Positions 17,322-26,055 of a stretch of DNA of 64,000 nucleotides are shown piece after piece. Numbering within the stretch: the stretch's first letter is position 1; each line of letters opens with the position of its first letter. Under the pieces are notes generated by a model that was not told the origin of the DNA, searched no databases, and saw only the letters and a program-made list of their open reading frames with translations. The stretch is taken from positions 1,120,799 to 1,184,798 of the forward strand of contig NZ_JADQTL010000009.1 in NCBI RefSeq assembly GCF_017168145.1, read 5' to 3'. The DNA is from Anaerovorax sp. IOR16. Lineage in GTDB: Bacteria; Bacillota; Clostridia; Peptostreptococcales; Anaerovoracaceae. A program made the translations under genes and the position numbers.

Positions 17322-18050
17322 TTATGCTACCTCCTTGATTGTAAGTTTAAGTTTCTTACAAATACACGAAACACCTTTTGGCGTGACCCTAGTTGTGGTG
17401 TGTGCTACTCCCCTTCTGTCATATGTACCAACGGTAGTGAAATATCCTGATTTTATATATCTTTCATATGGAACACTATCTTTACCTTGATAAAATAAAA
17501 GCTTAATATCACGTAATTTTTGGAATAATACTTTTTCACCAAGACCAAGTATTTTTCCTGCTTGATTAACGCTATAAGTTCCGTCACAATTTAGATATAT
17601 ATCATATTCATCTGCTTTAGGTTTTAGTTGAGAGATAAAATTATCCTTTTCTTTGATAGTTCTTTCATATATACCTACAGCTTTAATTAAAATTGATTTT
17701 TCATCATCTTCATTTGTGATTGGTATATATCCACCAGTTTTATGTATCTGTGGTAATACTTCGGATGTTACCCAACGTTTAAATTGTTTAGCACTTGGTA
17801 ATTTACTGGAGAGAATAAGAGAATAAAGACCACTTTCATTAATGATGGTCATATTCTGGATTCCTGAAGGTGTTGCCATTTTGGCAACACCTCTGTCTTC
17901 AATATCAACTTTTTTCGACACAGCACTTCGTGGTTCATTATATCCAAGTATTAAAGCTACATCTTTGCCAACAAACCAAGGTTCTCCATTTTGTTCAAGA
18001 ACTCTAACTTGTCCAAAATTTTCATTTTTAAAAATCATTAAATTATTCAT
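17322..18050 (-). CDS. Phage antirepressor, BRO-N plus KilAC
   Basis: I start at ATG 18050 (MNNLMIFKNENFGQVRV), with AAGGAGAT six bases upstream. The 242 residues show a BRO-N domain (about 5-105: GEPWFVGKDVALILGY, ESGLYSLILSSKLPSAKQFKRWVTSEVLPQI). A KilAC/ANT domain follows (about 130-240: VNQAGKILGLGEKVLFQKLRD, TTTRVTPKGVSCICKKL). Such proteins inactivate prophage repressors and trigger or tune lytic growth. Here the gene reads against the late genes from inside an intron of the tape measure gene, which is a remarkable place for a regulator. Confidence 0.9.
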   Translation of the reverse strand: MNNLMIFKNENFGQVRVLEQNGEPWFVGKDVALILGYNEPRSAVSKKVDIEDRGVAKMATPSGIQNMTIINESGLYSLILSSKLPSAKQFKRWVTSEVLPQIHKTGGYIPITNEDDEKSILIKAVGIYERTIKEKDNFISQLKPKADEYDIYLNCDGTYSVNQAGKILGLGEKVLFQKLRDIKLLFYQGKDSVPYERYIKSGYFTTVGTYDRRGVAHTTTRVTPKGVSCICKKLKLTIKEVA

Positions 18051-18140
18051 TTTATATCTCCTTGTTTTTATTTGCAATCATTGATTTTTTAAAACAAGCA
18101 GTATATAATAAATATATACTATTGTGTGATAGTGTATATA

Positions 18141-18181
18141 AGAGATAATCCCTACTGGCAAGTTTGTTGATTGTCTCTTAT
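18141..18181 (-). terminator. Hairpin between regulator and antirepressor
   Basis: AAGAGACAATC and GATTATCTCTT pair with one mismatch around a 19-base loop on the - strand. The T-run is weak, so it may only attenuate read-through. The 90 bases beyond, before the antirepressor, hold an AT-rich inverted repeat (about 18115-18138) that could be an operator. Confidence 0.5.
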
Positions 18182-18187
18182 TTTATA

Positions 18188-18640
18188 TTATCTGTAATTA
18201 AGTCGTTCTGTTAGGTATTCATTAATATCTTCTGAATGTATATTAATATAAATTCCTAGTTCTATAAGACGTTTTCGTAGTGTTTCGGAAAGATTTGGAC
18301 TATCTTTGAATTTCTGATTAAATTCTTCGATTTCTCCATCATCATGTATATTTTTATAGTACAAATCAACAGAACAATCTTCTAAAACTTTCAACTTGAT
18401 TGTAATATTTGATAATGTAAATTCACATTTATCATTACCTCCTTCAATGAAATGTTCTGCCATATCGGCAAGAGCATTTAAAATAAACCAATGCTTATTA
18501 TCTTTCATTAAATTTTCTAATGAAAGATTTACTAATTCGTTTTGCGGTCTACCTAATTGTTCAGATAATTTTTCTAAATCATTTTCTAATTTAGCATCAA
18601 TTCTGAAGCTTTTTTGAACAACATATTTTTTAGATAACAT
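18188..18640 (-). CDS. Ribbon-helix-helix-like regulator of the cargo
   Basis: I start at ATG 18640 (MLSKKYVVQKSFRID), with AAAGGTGG upstream; the frame is open further but without a site. The 150-residue protein begins with a strand and two helices (KSFRIDAKLENDLEKLSEQL, PQNELVNLSLENLM) typical of Arc/CopG-type DNA-binding folds. An acidic C-terminal domain that I do not recognise follows. It is expressed from a consensus promoter and may bind the nearby inverted repeats. Its target is inference. A structured hairpin follows the stop before the antirepressor. Confidence 0.65.
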   Translation of the reverse strand: MLSKKYVVQKSFRIDAKLENDLEKLSEQLGRPQNELVNLSLENLMKDNKHWFILNALADMAEHFIEGGNDKCEFTLSNITIKLKVLEDCSVDLYYKNIHDDGEIEEFNQKFKDSPNLSETLRKRLIELGIYINIHSEDINEYLTERLNYR

Positions 18641-18683
18641 ATTCACACCACCTTTCATTGCTATTAAAAATGATTGCAACTGC

Positions 18684-18712
18684 ATTATATTTCTATTGTT
18701 AATGATTGTCAA
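18684..18712 (-). promoter_or_regulatory. Consensus sigma-A promoter for the RHH-like gene
   Basis: On the - strand TTGACA, a 17-base spacer and TATAAT give a perfect match to the housekeeping consensus, 44 bases before the chosen start codon. Confidence 0.85.
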
Positions 18713-18796
18713 TACTATTTTTAAATAAAATATAAATTTATCAAATAAATTATGTGTAATTGTGTTAATATTTGTAGTAATTTGTTGAAAATTATA

Positions 18797-18826
18797 TTGC
18801 AATGGATATCACAAAAGTGATACAAT
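18797..18826 (+). promoter_or_regulatory. Promoter of the toxin-antitoxin operon with internal operator
   Basis: TTGCAA and TACAAT are 18 bases apart. A perfect inverted repeat TATCACaaaaGTGATA (18807-18822) overlaps the spacer and the -10 box, as expected for autoregulation by an antitoxin or the divergent regulator. Confidence 0.6.
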
Positions 18827-18835
18827 AAAGAAAAC

Positions 18836-18909
18836 AATTTAGATATCTAGTATCGACATAATAAATATCTAAATTGAGTATATATATGTATCAATATGTT
18901 TAGACTCAA
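18836..18909. repeat. Inverted repeats before toxin-antitoxin genes
   Basis: An 11-bp perfect inverted repeat AATTTAGATAT (18836-18846 with 18865-18875) is followed by TTGAGT (18874-18879) with ACTCAA (18904-18909). They lie downstream of the promoter in the leader and are likely operators or leader structures. Confidence 0.6.
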
Positions 18910-18924
18910 TAATGAGGTGGTATT

Positions 18925-19128
18925 ATGTATGAAATTAGAAGAAAAAAACTAAAGAATGGAGTGAGCTATATGATTAATATGCAAATTGCTGAAAGATATT
19001 GTACAGTTCGTGAATCTCTAATTGAATCATGTAAAGAAGTAAAATTAATGCGTGAAGGTAAATTACCTAAGAAAACTTGGAAAGAACTACGTGCTGAATT
19101 AAAAAATGAGGAAGCAGAAGGAAAATAA
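18925..19128 (+). CDS. Antitoxin of a RelE/ParE-type system
   Basis: 67 residues from ATG 18925 (GAGGTGG upstream). A second ATG at 18970 (MINMQIAERYCTVRESLIESC) also has a good site GGAGTGA and begins where related antitoxins do, so a 52-residue product is possible. The sequence is helical with a basic middle LMREGKLPKKTWKELRAEL, matching small antitoxins next to RelE-type toxins. It ends 3 bases before the toxin start. It would neutralise the toxin and probably repress the operon. Confidence 0.75.
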   Translation: MYEIRRKKLKNGVSYMINMQIAERYCTVRESLIESCKEVKLMREGKLPKKTWKELRAELKNEEAEGK

Positions 19129-19131
19129 TCA

Positions 19132-19479
19132 ATGAGTTACGAAATAGTAATTACTAAAAAATTTAAAAATGATATTAAATTTTACAAGAAAAAATTTGCT
19201 CATATTGAAGATGATTTAGATTTTATTATTGAAAAACTAGAACAAGGCGAATTTATTGGTACACCATTAGAGGATGTTGATGCTAATAATAAAACTTATA
19301 AAGTTAGAATTGCGAATTCAGACACCAAAATGGGTAAATCAAACGGATATAGATTGGTTTATTATGCAGTTACAGATAATTTAGAGATATATCTTTTAAC
19401 AGTTTATTACAAGAAAGATGATAAAAATATTCCTAGTAACAACGAGATTAAACGGATTATTGAACAATATTGTACATAA
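19132..19479 (+). CDS. RelE/ParE-family toxin
   Basis: 115 residues: an N-terminal ITKKFKNDIKFYKKKF helix, a central TYKVRIANSDTKMGKSNGYRLVYY and a C-terminal strand LEIYLLTVYYKK followed by a helix. This is the order of secondary structure in RelE/YafQ/ParE-type toxins, which cut ribosome-bound mRNA or poison gyrase. Basic residues in the middle and the Tyr-Tyr-Lys-Lys end fit an RNase type. Within a prophage it could stabilise lysogeny or block other phages. Confidence 0.85.
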   Translation: MSYEIVITKKFKNDIKFYKKKFAHIEDDLDFIIEKLEQGEFIGTPLEDVDANNKTYKVRIANSDTKMGKSNGYRLVYYAVTDNLEIYLLTVYYKKDDKNIPSNNEIKRIIEQYCT

Positions 19480-19484
19480 TTTAT

Positions 19485-19518
19485 AAAGACCTTTGGAATT
19501 AACCGAAGGTCTTTTATT
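19485..19518. terminator. Bidirectional terminator between toxin and zinc-ribbon gene
   Basis: AAAGACCTT (19485-19493) pairs with AAGGTCTTT (19506-19514); T-rich on the + side and A-rich before the first arm for the convergent gene. Confidence 0.75.
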
Positions 19519-19528
19519 ATGCTCTTTA

Positions 19529-19966
19529 TTAAAATTTAGCACCACAATTCTTACACTTAAATGTTTTGCTAATATGTCCAATACTAAACACATTAAAAAT
19601 TGCAGCAGCCCCTACTTTGTTCCCTAGAGAAATTTTATGAACATTTGCAGAACCACATATAGGACAATGAGGAATGTGTTTTCGTTCTTCCTCTTCCCTA
19701 TCATATTCAGCATCTTCTTCGGCTTCTAATTGGATTCTTCGGTTAAAAGCGGTTTCGCTATAAAGTGGATTATTGAACACATATTTTTCATAGAGTTCAG
19801 ATTCAATCTTATCTTGGTCTTCATCTGATAGATTAAGATAGTTGTCCCAATTTATATTTGTATTTATGACATCGGTGTTACATCTATCACATTTATTTTT
19901 AGTAAATCCAATGCCAAAACTTCCACATTTAGGACAGATATACATATATATAATATCATTATCCAT
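19529..19966 (-). CDS. Zinc-ribbon protein of the cargo
   Basis: I start at ATG 19966 (MDNDIIYMYICPKCG), with GAGGTGAT upstream. The 145 residues hold two zinc ribbons: CPKCG...CDRC near the start, and CPICG...CKNCG at the end. Between the last Cys pairs is a hydrophobic stretch VGAAAIFNVFSIGHISKTFKC like that of small zinc-ribbon phage proteins. The middle is acidic. The function is unknown, and it shares a terminator region with the toxin. Confidence 0.7.
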   Translation of the reverse strand: MDNDIIYMYICPKCGSFGIGFTKNKCDRCNTDVINTNINWDNYLNLSDEDQDKIESELYEKYVFNNPLYSETAFNRRIQLEAEEDAEYDREEEERKHIPHCPICGSANVHKISLGNKVGAAAIFNVFSIGHISKTFKCKNCGAKF

Positions 19967-20062
19967 ATAATCACCTCGTATCAATATATTAGTATATATT
20001 ATAACTAATTTTCTAATATATACATATTATATTCAAAATAGTATCTAGTCAACACTAAGAAG

Positions 20063-23000
20063 TAACAAGTCGGTAGCAAAATTAATAGATGATGATAGTG
20101 GAAATAGTTTATCTGGAAAAAAGATGAGCTATGGATTTGGCGATTTTACTAGAAAATTTGATACAACACCATTTAAAGATGCGGCAAAAAATATTGCAGA
20201 TTATAATAAAACCGTTGTAAATGGGGCAATGTCACAAGAAAAATTTTTAAAAAAAATTAAAGATGAAGGTTTTAAAAAATATATTAAAAATCTTGGTGAT
20301 GCAACCGCTTCTGTTGAAGGATATAACAGAAGTTTAAGCAAGATGGCATTTACATCTCAGGCAGCTTTAATTGGACAAACTATAAAAGCAGCAGCTATTA
20401 ATATGGGTATTATGATTGCCATAATGGGTGCAATTAATTTAGCAATCGCTGGAATTATGAAACTCGTCAATGCCAATAAAGAAGCTATTGAAACCGCAAC
20501 TCAATTAAAAGAAGCTTATGCAAGCTCTAAGGATAGTGCTAAATCAAATATATCAACATTGAAATCATTAAAAGATGAGTTCTCTACCCTTTCTGAAGGC
20601 GTAGACGAAAATGGTAAGAATGTTGGATTAACATCTGAACAATATGAAAGATATCATGATATTGTATCTCAAATTGTTGGCATATCCCCTCAATTAATTA
20701 AAGGATATACTGAAGAAGGCAAAGCAATTGTCAACAATAATACTGCTATTCAAGACGCTATCAAATATCAAAAAGAACTAAATGATTTAAAAACAAAAGA
20801 ATATTTAGCTTCTGGAAAAGATATATTTAAAGGCTATAAGGCTAATTTAAGTAGTGTTGGAGATTTAACAAATGCTAAAAGAAATCTGACAAGAGATATT
20901 AGGAATCAATTGCAAGTAGATGAAACAATGGGATACTTACCTCTTGATAATCTTGGAATTGATTTAAACGAGAAACAAGGTATTCTCTCAGATAAATCTT
21001 TGCAAAATATTATAGATAAAAAAGAATCAATTATTGAATTGGCAAAAACTCAACTTAATTTAGATGAAAAAGCACAACAGAAATTAAGAGAAACCATTGG
21101 ATTAATAGAAATTCAGGTTCAAAAAACTGATAGTTACACTAAAGATTTTGCATCATTTTTATCGCTTTATGCTTCTTATAATAATATTGGTTCTAATATT
21201 AATTCTGATTACATTGATGAATTTAATTTATCACTTGAGGATATTGCTAAAAATGTTACATCATTTGAAGATGCTCAAGACAAAGTTTATGGATTGGCTA
21301 ATTCATTTGAAGACGTTCAAGATAAAATTCCAACAAAAGCTTTTGAAGAATTGCAGGAGCAATTTAAGAAAAATGGCGATGTAGAAGCTTACAACAAAGG
21401 TATTCAATCAAATGTAACAGAAATTGAGACTTTAGCCCAATCTTATGAAAAGACCAATCCCCTACTTTCTGAATTTTTAAGGCTAATTGCTAAAAGTTAT
21501 ACTGATTTTGCAAATGCTTCTGGTGCTTCGTATGATTATGATGCAGGAATTAAAAATATTAATTCAACAGTAGATGAATATGTCGCTAAAATTAAAGATA
21601 TATCTGAAGCTCAAAAGAAAATGTCTGACGGTGTCTCATTAAGCTATGATGAAATGTCAGAATTGAGAGACAAATATTCTGAATTAATCCCATATATACA
21701 TCAAACAACAGATGGTTGGATTATTGAGGGTTCTGCATTAAACAGTCTGTCTTCTACTGCTAAGAAAACAGCGATTGATTATATTGAAGCTGAAAAAAGG
21801 AAATCATTAGAAGCTTTAAATCAATCTAAATTCCGTACTAAAATTATTATTGATGAAGCAACAACACAAGCCCAATTTATTAAAGCAATGTTTGGGGGTA
21901 AATTCCAAGGGAGTTCTCGTGGCGTTGAAATGAATGAAGAGCAAAAGTCTCTTTATGACCAATATTTAAATTATAGAAAATTAGTTGATTCAAGTAACCA
22001 AGCTTTAAAAGATGTCGAACATATAACTACAAAAACTATTTCTGGCGGTTCAAAATCGGGAAAAAGCAAAAGTGAAGATAAATGGCTTGAAGAATTTAAT
22101 AAGAAATTAGCAGAATTAAAACATAATCGTGAAATGGATTTAATTTCTGTAAAAGAATATTACTCTACCCTTTCTTACCTTAACAATCAATATTTTAAAG
22201 GCAGAACTAAATATTTAGAACAATATCGTCAATATGAAGAAGAGGTATATAAGGGCGGTGAAACACTTTATAACGAACAGCTTGAATTAGCTAAAAAATA
22301 TATTGATAATAAAAATTATTATAATACTTGGGGTTCGGATAGCGAAATAGCATCTTGGAAACGTGTAATTGAGTGGATGGAAAATGATTATTATAAAAAA
22401 GGTTTAATCAATCATAAAACATTTGTCGAACAACGTGACCAATTTGAAAAGAATTTATGTGAAGCTATTAAAAAGTATTGGCAAGATACACTAAATGATT
22501 TAAATAAAGAAAAGTCAAACTATGATGCAGTATTAGATATGATTGATAAAACGATAGATAATGAAATCAAACATATCAATCAATTAATCGATGCCCAAAA
22601 TGAAAAGAAAAAAGCATTAGAAGATGAAAAAAAGGCTCTCGAAGATGCAAATAAAGAACGTCAACGTGCGATTGAATTGCAGGAATTGCAATACAATCTT
22701 GCAAGAGCTGAAGACCAAAATAACAAACGTGTTTTTAAAACCAACGAAGGTTTTGTTTGGGAAGCAGACCAGAGTGCTATTAAAGACGCTAATAAGGCAT
22801 TAGATAATTTTTATGCTGAAGAAAAAATTATAGCAATTGATAAAGAAATTAGTGCGATAGATGATATTATTGAAAGCTATAATGAGCAGATTGATAAGTG
22901 GGAAGAATATCGCCAAGAATGGAAAAATGTAGTTGATGATTATGAAATTGAATCCAAACGCCTTGAAGCAAGTGAATTATGGACTGCTGATTTTGAAGCT

Positions 23001-23636
23001 GATATCTTAAAGCAAAGATTAGATAAATTATCAGATTTTCGTGATGATTATTTAAAATTAATGCGTGATATTACAGACGCTCAAACTAATCTTGATAACC
23101 AAACTAAAAATCCATCTACTAGCACAAGCAATATTTCTAATTCTGGTAGAGGTTCGTCCTCTGGTGGTTCTAAAAATAGTTCGTCGGGCAGTAAATCGTC
23201 TTCTGATAATCAGAAGAAATATTTGACTAACCTTGCAAATGGTAGAAACCCTGATGGAAGTAAAGCTAATTCTGGACAGCAAACTTGGGCTAAAGACCAG
23301 TTAAAGAAAAAGAAATATTCTGAAGGTGGAACTGTAGATTTTACTGCTTTCGCACAATTGGACGGTTCACCAAGCAAAAATGAAGTTATTTTTAATTCTA
23401 CTGATGCTAAGAAATTGTATGATTTAGTCCATCAATCTAAAAATTTAGTAAATGAAATATTCGGTGGTATTATTAACAAAACTAAGCCTATTACTCCTAA
23501 TAATTCTTCTACAGTAACTAAAATTACTATTGGTGATATTAACGTGTATGGGGTTAAGGATACCAGCGGATTATCTAAAGCTATTGTTAATGAATTGCCA
23601 CAACAGATTTTACAAGATTTATATAAACGCAGATAA
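20063..23636 (+). CDS. Tape measure protein, exon 3
   Basis: The frame is open from 20049. From about SNKSVAKLIDDDSGNSLSG it reads through to the stop with no start codon or ribosome binding site expected, so it depends on splicing. It has a membrane-like hydrophobic segment IMIAIMGAINLAIAGIM (about 95-112 of this exon), which tape measure proteins insert into the host membrane. Long coiled coils follow, then a Ser/Gly-rich linker (SSSGGSKNSSSGSKSSSD) and a C-terminal domain ending LPQQILQDLYKRR. Spliced length is 1992 residues with consistent phase. The first ATG at 20124 is not the true start. Confidence 0.85.
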
Positions 23637-23647
23637 GGGGGATTAAT

Positions 23648-23920
23648 GTGAATTATGATAAACAAGCCATAAAAGTAATATCCAATATAATCATTGAAGT
23701 AATTAAAGAATATGAATCCTCTTATAAATATGATAAAACTGTCAGAGGCATCATAAAACAAATAAACTCAGATTCGACTTGTGATGTGGAGATTCAGGGT
23801 AGAGTATATACTTCTCTACCCTCTTTATTTGATACAAACTATACGGTCAACCAACCCGTATGGGTTACTATACCATGCAATAATTGGCGTGATATGTTTA
23901 TATTAGGAAGGAGGGGATAA
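23648..23920 (+). CDS. Small baseplate protein, OB-fold-like
   Basis: 90 residues from GTG 23648 with AAGGGGG upstream. The second half (IKQINSDSTCDVEIQGRVYTSL, then QPVWVTIPCNNWRDMFILGRR) has the beta-barrel pattern of small phage proteins that follow the tape measure. In other phages these sit at the tail tip. It is followed two bases later by the next TTG start, so the genes are coupled. Confidence 0.55.
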   Translation: MNYDKQAIKVISNIIIEVIKEYESSYKYDKTVRGIIKQINSDSTCDVEIQGRVYTSLPSLFDTNYTVNQPVWVTIPCNNWRDMFILGRRG

Positions 23921-23921
23921 T

Positions 23922-25142
23922 TTGGGACAGCCTATTATACAAACAATAATACCTTTTGATGCCACAAAGCCATATAGTATAAAGTTTATATATGTTGGTA
24001 ATCAAGTTGTAAAACATACGATTACAATTAAAGATAATATAACAAATGCAACTGTTTACAATAGCACCAATATTACATTTCAATTAGAACATACAATACC
24101 TGAGAATACTCTTGTAAATGGTAAATTTTATAATGTATCTGTAATTGTTTATGACAATGTTGATGTCGCAAGTACACCAAGTGTTGCTGCTGTATTTAAT
24201 TGTTTGTCTACTCCTATATTTGGATTTTCTAATATATCACCCAATCAGATAATTAAAAATTCATCTATAGAAGTTCAATTATTATACTCTCAATTAGAAA
24301 ACGAGCAATTGAATTCTTGGCAAGTTATCTTATATGATTACGCTCAGAATATTCTATATAAAACAGATATTTCATACGATATATCTACATTAAAAACAAC
24401 AATAGAGGGGCTTTTAAATAATAGTCAATATTTTTTTCAGGCAATCGGCGAAACGGTTAATAAGATATCCATATCTACGAATTTAATACCAGTATCTGTA
24501 TCTTATCAAGAACCAAGCATTAGTGGACTATTATCTTTAAAAAACATTAGAGAACAGGGTCGTGTAGAAATAGGTATGAATGTTAGACCAATTACTGGTA
24601 AGGCGAGTATGGACTACCCTATTTTTATAGATAATTCCAAAATAGATTTAACACCATTTAAATTAAGTTGGCTTTTAACTGATGATGGAATTCCGAGAGA
24701 TTATGTTCATTATGTATGGGATGATAATGCTATATATAATGATACAAAAAAGTGGACTGAAACAAACAGAAAATATTATGATGAAAATGGTAATTTTTTA
24801 GGAAGTTTATCCCCTTCTATTACATATAATGAAGGTTTTAAAATTGATGATAATGCAGTAATTTGTTTTAAAGGTAGCAATTTTCAATATTTTACAGAAG
24901 TTGCAGAAGCAGATACAGAAAAATATCATTTATCTATTAAGTATCTTAAAGGTATTTTTGAAGGAAGTGATATTGAAAAGGCTTATTTTCAACTTGATAT
25001 AGCTAATAGTGTTGTTTCTTATACAACTATTACAAACTATATCGATATTCCTAATACTACTGATATTCTTTTATTATATTTAAAAATAGATAATAACATT
25101 TGTGATTTTAAAGTAAAAAATATAACTACAGGAGGTGCTTAA
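23922..25142 (+). CDS. Tail tip or baseplate protein with Fn3-like repeats
   Basis: 406 residues from TTG 23922, with GGAGGGGATAA just before. The first 200 residues read as two fibronectin III-like beta domains (each with a Tyr/Phe-x-Val pattern such as GKFYNVSVIVYD). The C-terminal half contains WLLTDDGIPRDYVHYVWDDN and a lectin-like stretch ending in short strands. Position after the tape measure suggests a tail tip component. No enzyme motif is visible. Confidence 0.5.
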   Translation: MGQPIIQTIIPFDATKPYSIKFIYVGNQVVKHTITIKDNITNATVYNSTNITFQLEHTIPENTLVNGKFYNVSVIVYDNVDVASTPSVAAVFNCLSTPIFGFSNISPNQIIKNSSIEVQLLYSQLENEQLNSWQVILYDYAQNILYKTDISYDISTLKTTIEGLLNNSQYFFQAIGETVNKISISTNLIPVSVSYQEPSISGLLSLKNIREQGRVEIGMNVRPITGKASMDYPIFIDNSKIDLTPFKLSWLLTDDGIPRDYVHYVWDDNAIYNDTKKWTETNRKYYDENGNFLGSLSPSITYNEGFKIDDNAVICFKGSNFQYFTEVAEADTEKYHLSIKYLKGIFEGSDIEKAYFQLDIANSVVSYTTITNYIDIPNTTDILLLYLKIDNNICDFKVKNITTGGA

Positions 25143-25145
25143 TCT

Positions 25146-26045
25146 ATGTTTATATTAGGACAAACTTTTGCTTCTGGTGTTAATACAATGGATTCAACAC
25201 CTTTAAATTTAAGCAATGTATCAAACCTAGTTATTAAAAATGGTATTTTTGATGATGTATATATTACCAAAGATACATCCTTCAATATAGACGACCCTAT
25301 TCCTACCGAATGGGATTTCAATACAATATTACACGCAACTTTTGATAATACATTAGTTGCAGGGAATACGGATTATTCTGTTTCGCAAGTTGAAAAAATA
25401 AGAATAAAAAGACGTAAAAAAGGTGAATTCAAATGGATTACTTTATTTGAAAAAGAAATAAAAAAAGTAGAAGATTTTAATACATTTTTTTATGATGACT
25501 ATGCCCGTTCTGGTGTTGAATATGAATATGGGTATGTTCCAGTCATTAATGGTATTGAAGGAGATATTATTTTCTATAGTATTCTAAGTGAATTTGATGA
25601 AGTTTTTATTATTGAAAAAGATAAAAAGTTTAAAACGGAATTAAACATGTCATTTTCTTGTATAAAAGTAAATACTTCGTCTACGTTTAAATTGATGAAT
25701 AAAAAATATCCTGTTGTTTTATCTAAAGGAGATGGAGGATTTTATAAAGGTACAATGTCAGCAACCTTCGTTGAAAAAGATGAGAGCAAATGTATATATA
25801 AATTTGATAGTGAGTGGGAATATCGAAGTGGATTTGTTGAATTTGCATTGAATGGAGAGCCAAAAATATTAAAGCATTATGACGGAAGAATGTGGATGAT
25901 AATGATTGTAGATGATATTAGTGAAAATGAATCAAATCATTGGCAAGGTATTATTACTACATTCAATTGGAATGAAATTGGCGATTGTGAAAATGCAAAA
26001 GAATTATATGCAAATAATTTTATTGATATTTATATAAATAATTAG
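25146..26045 (+). CDS. Tail tip protein, unknown family
   Basis: 299 residues with GGAGGTG upstream. The start MFILGQTFASGVNTMDS is like short collar sequences of distal tail proteins. A beta-rich body includes YEYGYVPVINGIEGD (Fn3-like end) and a C-terminal domain with GIITTFNWNEIGDCENAKELYANNFIDIYI. It lies between the Fn3-like protein and the DUF5048-like protein, so a role in the tail tip is likely. No more specific assignment is possible. Confidence 0.5.
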   Translation: MFILGQTFASGVNTMDSTPLNLSNVSNLVIKNGIFDDVYITKDTSFNIDDPIPTEWDFNTILHATFDNTLVAGNTDYSVSQVEKIRIKRRKKGEFKWITLFEKEIKKVEDFNTFFYDDYARSGVEYEYGYVPVINGIEGDIIFYSILSEFDEVFIIEKDKKFKTELNMSFSCIKVNTSSTFKLMNKKYPVVLSKGDGGFYKGTMSATFVEKDESKCIYKFDSEWEYRSGFVEFALNGEPKILKHYDGRMWMIMIVDDISENESNHWQGIITTFNWNEIGDCENAKELYANNFIDIYINN

Positions 26046-26055
26046 GTGGTGTGAT

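Larger units (their letters stand above)
15062..20062 (+). ncRNA. Group I intron 2 (IC-like) with 4.5-kb gene cargo
   Basis: The core at about 15140-15425 matches Tetrahymena-type introns closely. CCTAAGTC (15297-15304) and GATATGGA (15311-15318) precede the R motif TTCACAGGCTTCAATGG (from 15324). The S motif GATGTAAAGTCGGAC follows (from 15362). P7 is GGCTT (15330-15334) with AAGTC (15368-15372). P9 is TAGACC/GGTCTA (15380-15401), and a P9.1-like hairpin follows. Upstream a large paired domain uses TTATCTG/CAGATAA and AATTGG/CCAATT. The cargo fills about 15430-19990, and a 9-bp stem (ATATATTAG/CTAATATAT) lies near the 3' end. The ends are inferred from reading phase; 20060 is an equally good exon 3 start. 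Confidence 0.8.

Noticed and set aside
18640-18802. N-terminal extension of the RHH-like protein to 18802
   Set aside because: The extension would cover the perfect -10 and -35 promoter boxes, and the site AAAGGTGG favours ATG 18640.
15062-20062. Intron 2 as a classical IStron (group I intron with TnpA/TnpB)
   Set aside because: No HUH transposase or TnpB-like frame is present; the only transposase is of the IS256 type and is a later, nested insertion.
20124-23636. Exon 3 as an independent gene starting at ATG 20124
   Set aside because: No ribosome binding site precedes it, and the protein sequence clearly continues upstream as tape measure.
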